From CAZIWX01 sp964543125 (GTDB lineage Bacteria; Fidelibacterota; UBA8477), in the NCBI GenBank assembly GCA_964543125.1, contig CAZIWX010000155.1, positions 1 through 5,010 of the forward strand: 5,010 bases of DNA, given 5' to 3'. The notes below the pieces were generated by a model. The model saw only the letters and a program-made list of their open reading frames with translations, did no database searches and was not told where the DNA came from. Every line of letters begins with the position of its first letter. The first letter of the stretch is position 1. The translations under genes were made by a program, and so were the position numbers. Of the stretch, positions 1-5,010 are shown piece after piece.

Positions 1-239
1 ACCGGTTTTGTCTTCAGCCGGTAATCCGGAGCTGGTCTTTTCGCTATGGTGGTTGCGGAATCCACTTTTTTCAGTTTTCGACGGTGGTTAAAGCCGTGTT
101 AACATAAGCATTTATCAAAGGCGGTACAAGCAAAAATCGATTCATCCGGGTAATCTGCCCCCCGGCGGAAGAATTTCCAGGGCTCCGGGCTCAAATGACT
201 AATGCCTAATCCCCGATTTCCCATTATATTGCCGCTACG
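1..239. other. Left-edge region upstream of the GH1 gene; possible gene tail
   Basis: No confident gene is visible here. One plus-strand frame enters from the window edge at base 2 and stays open for 29 codons to a TAA at 89-91. It ends in a hydrophobic, aromatic stretch (FSLWWLRNP, then FSVFDGG), so it could be the C-terminus of a gene starting outside the window, but it is too short to identify. A second plus frame is open from base 3 to a TAA at 105-107 and looks less protein-like. From about 108 to 239 I see only leader sequence for the next gene, including a TAA at 207-209 in frame with it. A TATATT at 225-230 resembles a -10 box, but no good -35 box lies at the right distance. Confidence 0.3.
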
Positions 240-1616
240 ATGTGGTTTTTCCTCCTGATTATTCTGGTTTTGTTAGGTGCGTTGTATGTGGTTGCCCGCC
301 GTTCCAGTGTACCCGAAATCCGTTGGGACTGGGGTCGCATCAATCTGGAGAATCTCACCTTTCCCCATTCCTTTATGTGGGGTGTCACCAGTGGCATCAT
401 TCCGGGTGACACACAAAAACCCAGTAATTGGTCAGCCTGGCGCGATGCCCAAAAGGGAGACTCCGCTGCGGTACGGCATCTTCCCCCCGGTGTAATTGAT
501 TGGTCTCGCACGGCTGCTATTCTCGATCATTTGACTGCTCTGAAGGTTAAAGCCTACCGATTTGGCTTGGCCTGGTCCGATATCGAACCGCGGCAAGCTC
601 AGTTCGAGGAATCAGTCATTCGACAATATGCCGATTTCTGCACGGAATTACGCAAACGGAATATCGAACCGGTTGTCACCTTGCATCATTTGGCGGCGCC
701 GCTGTGGTTTGAAGCGCTGGGTGGATTTGAGAAGGTTCGGAATATTGAAGTTTTTGTGGCTTTTGCCGAAAAGGCTTTTTCCGGACTCAACCAGCAGGTC
801 CGGCGCTGGATAACCTTTCACCAACCGGCAGCCACTGCATTACAAGGTTGGTATTGGGGTAATTATCCACCCGGGAAACAGGACTTGCGTCTCGCCAGCA
901 AGGTTTTAGCCAATCTGCTGGATGCTCATACAGCCGTGTATCATCGATTTAAAAAATTAGCAGGTGAAACAACACCGATCCAAATTGGACTGACCAAACA
1001 GATTCGCCATTTTGATCCGGCCCGGCGTTGGCATCCGCTGGATTGGGTATTTGTGGACGCCTTGAATCGACTCTATCGTGATGAGGTAATCCACTATTTA
1101 GCGGAAGGTGTGTTTGATTTTCAGGTGCCGGGATTTTTCAAGACCCGCCGGATTAATCCGCTGGCCAAGGGCGCTTTGGATTTCATTGGCCTGGATTATT
1201 TTACCCATGAGGCGGTACGGACCGTTTTGGATTGGCGCCGGCCCATCCGGCTGGAAACACCCCGTTTCGAACCCACCGATGATATTAGTTCGGCCATTTA
1301 TCCCGAGGGACTTTATACCGGTATTCGCCGTCTGGCGCAATTGAAGAAACCCATATATATCACTGCTAACGGGCTTGCGGATTCGGCTAATGAGTATCGT
1401 GCCCAGTTCATTCGACGGCATTTATACGCCGTGCGGCGTGCTATTGCGGAGAACTATCCGGTGAAGGGCTATTTTTATTACAGCCTCACCGATCAGGATG
1501 ATTGGCGGGTGGATCAATCCGTCGCCTATGGATTATTAGCCGAGAATGGAAAATCGTTTCAATATCGTCCGGCCGCGGAAATTTACCGGGACATCCTTCG
1601 CCCGTATTCAACTTGA
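240..1616 (+). CDS. Membrane-anchored GH1-fold protein lacking both catalytic glutamates (putative pseudoenzyme)
   Basis: This 458-residue protein has a glycoside hydrolase family 1 (beta-glucosidase type) TIM barrel behind one N-terminal membrane helix (about residues 2-19), followed at once by Arg20-Arg21. Family landmarks appear in order: FPHSFMWG at 41-48, YRFGLAWSDIEP at 106-117, VTLHH at 146-150, WITFHQP at 190-196, GWYWGNYPPG at 203-212, LDFIGLDYF at 313-321, YITANG at 373-378 and YSLTDQDDW at 414-422. The usual acid/base motif NEP reads HQP (Gln195), and the usual nucleophile motif TENG reads TANG (Ala376). Normal GH1 glycosidase chemistry is therefore not expected. From memory, the LDFIG...YPEGLY...NG stretch resembles plant SFR2, a membrane-anchored GH1-fold galactosyltransferase, but SFR2 keeps its glutamates. 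The frame is intact, which argues against a decaying gene. The ATG at 240 puts the hydrophobic helix at the N-terminus and has no clear Shine-Dalgarno site. Ligand binding, scaffolding or a different chemistry are possible roles; none is shown. The fold assignment is confident, the function is not. Confidence 0.93.
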   Translation: MWFFLLIILVLLGALYVVARRSSVPEIRWDWGRINLENLTFPHSFMWGVTSGIIPGDTQKPSNWSAWRDAQKGDSAAVRHLPPGVIDWSRTAAILDHLTALKVKAYRFGLAWSDIEPRQAQFEESVIRQYADFCTELRKRNIEPVVTLHHLAAPLWFEALGGFEKVRNIEVFVAFAEKAFSGLNQQVRRWITFHQPAATALQGWYWGNYPPGKQDLRLASKVLANLLDAHTAVYHRFKKLAGETTPIQIGLTKQIRHFDPARRWHPLDWVFVDALNRLYRDEVIHYLAEGVFDFQVPGFFKTRRINPLAKGALDFIGLDYFTHEAVRTVLDWRRPIRLETPRFEPTDDISSAIYPEGLYTGIRRLAQLKKPIYITANGLADSANEYRAQFIRRHLYAVRRAIAENYPVKGYFYYSLTDQDDWRVDQSVAYGLLAENGKSFQYRPAAEIYRDILRPYST

Positions 1617-1664
1617 GGGCTGAAAATTTTTGTATAGAACGGGTTTTAAGCAGATTATTACCGG

Positions 1665-2732
1665 CTACAGCCAGTTCTTACGTTTGAAATAGACAAACAT
1701 GACGCCCACCGTAGCGATCATGATCCCCCATACGCCTGCGTACCCGAAACGCCAGCCATACTCGGGCATAAACTTAAAATTCATACCGTACACACCGGCG
1801 ATAAAGGTTAATGGAATAAAAATTGTCGCTACGATAGTCAGGACCTTCATGACTTCGTTCATGCTATTGCTTACGGTGGACATGTACAAATCCATCAATC
1901 CCGGAATCAGTTCGCGCGCTGACTCGATTTCATTGATGATATAGTTCAAGTGGTCCCAGGTATCCGTTAAATATTGGATGGTGGTGGGGTCGATGAGATG
2001 GGCGCCGGTTTTTCGCAAGTTTCCCATGGCATCGCGGAACGGAATGACCAGCCGTCGGAGAAAAACCAATTCCCGGCGCATGCTCTGGAGCTTATTCAGA
2101 ATAATTTCCGAAGGATGGCTCAGAATTTCTTCTTCGATGGCATCCAGTTGGCTATTCATATCATCCACAACTTGATAATAATGGTCCACCACGACATCGG
2201 TGAGCATGTAGAGTAGATAATCCGCACCCCGGGAACGCGCCCGGCCCTGGGCGTTGGCTAAACGCTCGATCACCGGATTGAAAATGGGACTGGGGAGTTC
2301 CTGGAAGGCAATGATCACATCCTTGCCGAGGATCAGACTGACCTGTTCGGGAATAAAACCGCCATCTAAGCGCTTAATGGACAGGGATTTCAGGGTAAGG
2401 AATATGAAATGTTCGTAATCATCAATTTTGGGGGTTTGCTCGGTATTTAAAATGTCCTCTATGACCAGCGGGTGGATCTTAAAACGCTTTCCCAACTCAG
2501 CAATGAAGTTCACATCCTGCAAGCCGGAAACCTTGATCCAGTTGATTCGTCCCGGATAGAGTTCCGGAATTTCAGGTTTTTCCTTGGAGCGGGTTTGACT
2601 CTCAAAGATAGCATGGGTATAGCTGTAGTGAACCACCTCCACATGCTCATTGTGGGCCGAACCCACATGGATAAGAACCCCGGGGGATTTGCCAATTTTC
2701 TGAGTGATCCGGCCGTGTGGACGATTAGGCAT
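1665..2732 (-). CDS. corA: CorA-type magnesium/cobalt transporter
   Basis: CorA proteins are homopentameric inner-membrane channels that let Mg2+ (also Co2+ and Ni2+) flow inward and close when cytoplasmic Mg2+ is sufficient. This 355-residue protein is full length for the family (the Thermotoga maritima protein is about 350). The soluble alpha/beta domain spans about 1-170, with IHPLVIEDIL at 86-95 and EQVSLIL at 129-135. A long helical stalk follows (about 170-295), with acidic IEEEIL at 199-204. The pore helix carries SNSMNEVMKVLT at 288-299 and runs into the signature YGMNF at 315-319, the selectivity-filter motif. The outer loop has MPEYGW at 322-327, a slight variant of MPEL. The second helix is about 329-349 and ends in the basic tail FKRKNWL. 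All hallmark residues are present, so it should work. It converges on the GH1 gene and lies 85 bp behind epmA on the same strand. The ATG start is fixed by a strong ribosome binding site. Confidence 0.97.
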   Translation of the reverse strand: MPNRPHGRITQKIGKSPGVLIHVGSAHNEHVEVVHYSYTHAIFESQTRSKEKPEIPELYPGRINWIKVSGLQDVNFIAELGKRFKIHPLVIEDILNTEQTPKIDDYEHFIFLTLKSLSIKRLDGGFIPEQVSLILGKDVIIAFQELPSPIFNPVIERLANAQGRARSRGADYLLYMLTDVVVDHYYQVVDDMNSQLDAIEEEILSHPSEIILNKLQSMRRELVFLRRLVIPFRDAMGNLRKTGAHLIDPTTIQYLTDTWDHLNYIINEIESARELIPGLMDLYMSTVSNSMNEVMKVLTIVATIFIPLTFIAGVYGMNFKFMPEYGWRFGYAGVWGIMIATVGVMFVYFKRKNWL

Positions 2733-2740
2733 GTGCAGGC

Positions 2741-2748
2741 CCCTCCTC
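2741..2748 (-). promoter_or_regulatory. Strong Shine-Dalgarno site of corA
   Basis: Read on the minus strand, this is GAGGAGGG. Its GGAGG core ends 9 nt before the ATG at 2732. It is the clearest ribosome binding site in the window and decides the corA start. It also means corA can be translated independently of epmA. Confidence 0.8.
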
Positions 2749-2817
2749 GTTAATCAGTTCGGCGGCGAATTTAACTTCTCAACCCGTGAAAGACCAATCC
2801 TCAAGGCAAATAAAAAA

Positions 2818-3807
2818 TTATTCCGGTAGAGGGTGTAGAAAAAACTCCCGAATGTCGTCTGTGCCGGTTATGGCTTGCAATAACCGTTCAACGCCAATCG
2901 CGATCCCACCGGTGGGTGGCATTTTTCCTACGGCAATGATTAGTTCATGGTCCACCGGATGGAGAGAATAGCCATAAATTTCCCGTTGGGCATTCGCATG
3001 CTGAAATCGCTCCAGCATCTCCACCGGGTCGGTCAATTCTGAAAATGCATTGCCTAACTCATATCCGCGGGCATAAATCTCAAAACGCTCGGCCCAGCGG
3101 GGATCGTCCGGCTTATGACGCGCCAGGGCGGCCATCTCAGCCGGATAGTCGTATACAATGACCGGCTTATCCTGACCCAAACCGGGCTCGATCAAATCCA
3201 GCCAGATTCGGAAAAAGATATCCTCAAAGGTATCGTCGTCCGCCAAGGATTGATTCAGCGCCAATTCCGCTTCCTGGCGCCAATAAGCATTGTCTTCCCG
3301 AGCCCGCGCCAAATCAATTTGAGCGTGTTTCTGAAATAATTCCGCGGTGGTATAGCGCGGATAGGGTGGTGTCCAATCGAAGCCTGAGGCGGTATGTGAA
3401 AATTGTTGTGTCAGAAAACTGAATAATGTTTCACAATCGAGCATAATATCGGTGTAATCCGCGTGGACCCGATACCATTCCAGCATGTTGAATTCAGGGT
3501 GATGCTGCTTCGTGTTTTCACCGCAATTGCGAAAAACCCGGGCGATTTCGAACAGATTGGTTCCCTGAAATTCAGCCCGAGCCAATGCTTTTTTGATGGC
3601 GAATTCCGGTGAAGTCGGTAGAAATAAGGGGGTACGTTGACCTACGGCATTAGCGTACACGGTGGCAAAACCGTGCAGATGAACTTCCATACCGGGCGAG
3701 GGAACCAAAATGGGTGTTTCGATCTCGAAAAAGCCATGATTGGTAAAAAATTGGCGGACCAGATTGATGAATTCGCGTTTTTGCTGTAGGCGTTGGAACC
3801 GGTTCAT
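2818..3807 (-). CDS. epmA: EF-P lysyl-lysine ligase EpmA (GenX/PoxA/YjeA), class II LysRS paralogue
   Basis: EpmA uses ATP to attach (R)-beta-lysine, made by the aminomutase EpmB, to a conserved lysine of elongation factor P, which relieves ribosome stalling at polyproline stretches. The protein is 329 residues from the ATG at 3807, close to E. coli EpmA (325), and consists only of a class II synthetase catalytic core. It lacks the N-terminal anticodon-binding OB fold of true LysRS. Visible motifs, numbered from that ATG: EIETP at 28-32, TSPEF at 65-69, motif 2 from FEIARVFRN through HHPEF to MLEWYR (about 86-113), GYELGNAFSELTDP at 248-261 and motif 3 GGIAIGVERL at 300-309. Ala303 occupies the place of Ala298 in E. 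coli EpmA, where LysRS has Gly, which supports EpmA. A TTG at 3828 in the same frame would add seven residues. ATG is preferred because the alignment with E. coli begins just after it; neither start has a Shine-Dalgarno site. No efp or epmB gene lies in the window. Confidence 0.93.
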   Translation of the reverse strand: MNRFQRLQQKREFINLVRQFFTNHGFFEIETPILVPSPGMEVHLHGFATVYANAVGQRTPLFLPTSPEFAIKKALARAEFQGTNLFEIARVFRNCGENTKQHHPEFNMLEWYRVHADYTDIMLDCETLFSFLTQQFSHTASGFDWTPPYPRYTTAELFQKHAQIDLARAREDNAYWRQEAELALNQSLADDDTFEDIFFRIWLDLIEPGLGQDKPVIVYDYPAEMAALARHKPDDPRWAERFEIYARGYELGNAFSELTDPVEMLERFQHANAQREIYGYSLHPVDHELIIAVGKMPPTGGIAIGVERLLQAITGTDDIREFFLHPLPE

Positions 3808-4034
3808 GACAAAAGATAGGGTGTTCAATATGATTTTGGCGGAAAAAAATCGAGGTAGGGCGGAAGTAAGAGCAAAAAACGGGGCTTCTTACCAGCTTTA
3901 CGGACTTACCGGCGCTTGCATATTAATAATATCGAAAATTTAAATATTGCCGATAATTTTGGTTCCACCAAAGACGAAAAGAAATCAACCCGGTAATTCA
4001 TTGTCGGGACCAAGGACCGCCGAAAAAAGGGAAA

Positions 4035-4108
4035 GTCCCGGCGGGACGGCCGAAGGTTTCTCCACCAATGAATTGGTGGGCTATCAACGGTTATCCCGGA
4101 CGGGATAA
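4035..4108. repeat. Three-hairpin palindromic element, REP-like
   Basis: Three palindromes stand in a row. Left: GTCCCGGCGGGAC at 4035-4047 (GTCCC pairs with GGGAC). Centre: CCACCAA at 4062-4068 pairs with TTGGTGG at 4073-4079 around a TGAA loop. Right: TTATCCCG at 4091-4098 pairs with CGGGATAA at 4101-4108 around GA. The two outer palindromes share the CCCG...CGGG core, so the whole is roughly symmetric about the central hairpin, with spacers of 14 and 11 nt. This architecture and the CCCGnnCGGG outer cores resemble intergenic complex REP elements mobilised by RAYT (TnpA-REP) transposases. No transposase is in the window and only one copy is visible, so repeat status is inferred. A structured RNA is the alternative. 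Confidence 0.55.
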
Positions 4109-4137
4109 TATCAAACCAACCTTTCCAGCGATTTCGG

Positions 4138-4176
4138 AAAAAAATGTTAACCCGAACCTCTCCGGTCAGGATTCGG
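4138..4176 (-). terminator. Possible intrinsic terminator of tRNA-Pro
   Basis: On the minus strand, downstream of the tRNA, CCGAA (from 4176) pairs with TTCGG (ending at 4152). CCT/AGG adds three pairs inside, after one bulged T. A run of seven T residues follows at 4144-4138, but seven bases beyond the stem, which is further than in a canonical terminator. It begins about 107 nt past the tRNA 3' end. Position and orientation fit; geometry is only fair. Confidence 0.35.
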
Positions 4177-4283
4177 CTTTAGAAATACCTGTACGCAACA
4201 CATCCCTACTAACTATATTCATCACAATAACTTAGCATATCAGTTCCAATGCTCGTGTTATCTTGACCTAAAAATAATTATTG

Positions 4284-4357
4284 TCGGGGTGAGGAGATTT
4301 GAACTCCTGATCTCTTGCTCCCAAAGCAAGCGCGTTACCGGGCTACGCCACACCCCG
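4284..4357 (-). tRNA. tRNA-Pro (anticodon UGG)
   Basis: A complete 74-nt cloverleaf reads on the minus strand. The acceptor CGGGGTG pairs with CACCCCG, the D stem is GCGT/ACGC, and the anticodon stem CTTGC/GCAAG encloses loop TTTGGGA with anticodon TGG at 4323-4321. The T arm is AGGAG-TTCAAAT-CTCCT and the discriminator base is A at 4284. The C1-G72 first pair is typical of bacterial proline tRNAs. The bases after the discriminator read CAA, so CCA is not encoded and must be added by tRNA nucleotidyltransferase. With wobble modification this tRNA can read all CCN codons. It stands alone, not in a tRNA cluster. Confidence 0.97.
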
Positions 4358-4389
4358 TATCGTCATCCATCTTTAAAAAAAGCACAGCG

Positions 4390-4417
4390 AATATAGCCGC
4401 CACCCGTGCCCCTTCAA
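4390..4417 (-). promoter_or_regulatory. Sigma70-like promoter for tRNA-Pro
   Basis: On the minus strand TTGAAG (4417-4412) and TATATT (4395-4390) are separated by 16 bases, close to the TTGACA/TATAAT consensus. Transcription would start near 4383, leaving a leader of roughly 25 nt before the tRNA 5' end for RNase P to remove. There is no GC-rich discriminator next to the -10 box (it reads CGCTGTG), so stringent control is not evident. Confidence 0.6.
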
Positions 4418-4507
4418 GTTAATTTTATTTCCCTCTCACCGACCTGAGCTGGCAGAATCCCCTTCCAACATTTACATTCAGACCAAACATGAACCGGAAA
4501 TTCACAC

Positions 4508-4512
4508 AGGAA
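4508..4512 (+). promoter_or_regulatory. Ribosome binding site deciding the lipoprotein start
   Basis: AGGAA lies six bases before the ATG at 4519. An earlier in-frame ATG at 4489 has no such site and would place ten extra residues in front of the signal peptide, so 4519 is preferred. A second ATG directly follows at 4522. Confidence 0.55.
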
Positions 4513-4518
4513 TTTAAA

Positions 4519-5010
4519 ATGATGCGTTGGCATTTGGTGCTTTCAGCTATTCTAATTGTTATGCTCTGGACGAGCTGTACCCGGCAATCTAAAACGCCCT
4601 ATTTAATTAAGTCCGATCGCGTGATTCAGGGTGACTACCTGGCCCAGGCGATTTCGACAACCGAGCTGGAATCCAATTATCCCGTTTCCAGCTACACGAT
4701 ACCCCAACCCATCCTCTATAAACTCAGCATTAATGGTCGTGATAATGAGGGCGGATTCGGTCAAAACCATTACCTGAATATCCCGTCCGGTATCCGGCAA
4801 TTCTATGCACCCACCATTATTTTCGGGCAAGCTGAAGCCCCACCGGTTCAGCCGGCGCCGCCCCTGGATCAACTTTCAGAAGTTCATTTCCGGGTGGATC
4901 TGAAACCGGTCTTAAGATCTTTTACAAATTCCGGACAATTTGTGACGCCCACCGGCGACACCATCCGGGCGGGTGATTTTAAAGGACTCTGGCTAGCGGG
5001 CGGGACGCCT
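4519..5010 (+). CDS. Putative lipoprotein, N-terminal part; runs off the window
   Basis: The visible 164 codons are open to the window edge. The N-terminus is a lipoprotein signal: Arg3, then a hydrophobic stretch (about residues 6-17) ending in LWTSC with Cys20 as the lipidation site. Trp at -3 is unusual but tolerable. The mature part is rich in beta-prone and aromatic residues, with a proline-rich linker at about 112-121 (APPVQPAPPL). Before the linker is YKLSINGRDNEGG, in a pattern I associate with beta-sandwich sugar-binding units. After it, SEVHFRVDLKPVL (about 125-137) followed by GDTIRAGDFKGLW (about 149-161) matches the VxFxVDm...dtVxVaGdFNgW layout of starch- or glycogen-binding-like Ig folds in secreted proteins. 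I infer a membrane-tethered extracytoplasmic protein, possibly sugar-binding or a sugar-acting enzyme whose catalytic domain lies beyond the window. I cannot name the gene. It is divergent from tRNA-Pro. Confidence 0.75.
   Translation, partial: MMRWHLVLSAILIVMLWTSCTRQSKTPYLIKSDRVIQGDYLAQAISTTELESNYPVSSYTIPQPILYKLSINGRDNEGGFGQNHYLNIPSGIRQFYAPTIIFGQAEAPPVQPAPPLDQLSEVHFRVDLKPVLRSFTNSGQFVTPTGDTIRAGDFKGLWLAGGTP

Larger units (their letters stand above)
3808..4283. other. Gene-free region between epmA and tRNA-Pro
   Basis: I see no convincing gene on either strand over these 476 bases. The left part (3808-3960) is the epmA leader and probable promoter zone. It is AT-rich around 3919-3956 and contains an imperfect hairpin, GTAAGAGC at 3866-3873 against GCTTCTTAC at 3884-3892 with one bulged base, which would lie in the 5' leader of the epmA transcript. 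A small hairpin, TTTGG/CCAAA, sits at 3958-3972. The middle holds the palindromic element at 4035-4108 and the right part a likely tRNA terminator; both are listed separately. From about 4190 to 4283 I see nothing recognisable. Confidence 0.6.

Noticed and set aside
1098..1421. 107-codon minus-strand open frame inside the GH1 gene
   Set aside because: It lies wholly antisense to a clear family member, has no recognisable motifs and no ribosome binding site; a shadow of the real gene.
240..1616. Sequencing error or frameshift as the cause of the missing GH1 glutamates
   Set aside because: The frame is intact before, between and after both motifs, and flanking residues match the family. TANG needs at least two base changes from a Glu codon (GCT), and the neighbouring Asn to His change is also present, so isolated base-call errors are unlikely.
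1617..1664. Bidirectional terminator between the convergent GH1 and corA genes
   Set aside because: The 48-bp gap is AT-rich but I could not find a stem of useful length followed by a T run on either strand.
2733..2817. Promoter or terminator between epmA and corA
   Set aside because: No stable hairpin with a T run and no convincing -35/-10 pair was found; only the corA ribosome binding site is supported.
2818..3807. Lysyl-tRNA synthetase (lysS)
   Set aside because: The N-terminal anticodon-binding OB domain is absent, the length fits EpmA, and Ala303 in motif 3 is the EpmA-type residue rather than the LysRS Gly.
3740..3943. 67-codon plus-strand open frame over the epmA start and leader
   Set aside because: It overlaps the epmA N-terminus antisense, is of low complexity in its middle and has no Shine-Dalgarno site.
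4035..4108. CRISPR array or integron attC site
   Set aside because: There are no regularly spaced identical direct repeats, and I could not find the attC core sites (RYYYAAC/GTTRRRY) in a suitable arrangement.
4603..4872. 89-codon minus-strand open frame opposite the lipoprotein
   Set aside because: The plus strand here has a signal peptide, ribosome binding site and a continuous frame to the edge. The antisense frame has none of these.

Overview
This is a moderate-GC bacterial window with four protein-coding genes and one tRNA. Two genes have usable Shine-Dalgarno sites and the tRNA has a sigma70-like promoter. The tRNA does not encode its CCA end, so CCA must be added after transcription. 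The lipoprotein at the right edge has a VxFxVDm/GDFxGxW-type pattern that I associate with Calditrichota, KSB1, Ignavibacteria and Bacteroidota relatives. My best guess is an uncultured lineage in or near the FCB group. That is inference from style, not proof.

Layout, left to right. Positions 1-239 are mostly noncoding upstream sequence, with at most the tail of an unidentified reading frame at the extreme edge. Positions 240-1616 (+) encode a membrane-anchored glycoside hydrolase family 1 (GH1) protein whose two catalytic glutamates are both replaced (Gln195 and Ala376), so it looks like a pseudoenzyme. Convergent to it, 48 bp away, is corA (1665-2732, -), a complete CorA magnesium/cobalt channel. 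Behind corA in the same orientation, 85 bp upstream, is epmA (2818-3807, -), a LysRS-like ligase that modifies elongation factor P. Positions 3808-4283 hold no gene but contain a striking three-hairpin palindromic element (4035-4108), which resembles complex REP elements, and a likely terminator for the tRNA. A tRNA-Pro(UGG) lies at 4284-4357 (-) with a promoter at 4390-4417. A lipoprotein gene starts at 4519 (+) and runs off the right edge.

The genes do not form an obvious shared pathway. epmA and corA could be co-transcribed, but corA has its own strong ribosome binding site and the link is only positional. The best candidates for undescribed biology are the GH1 pseudoenzyme, which is apparently tethered to the inner face of the membrane, and the palindromic repeat element.
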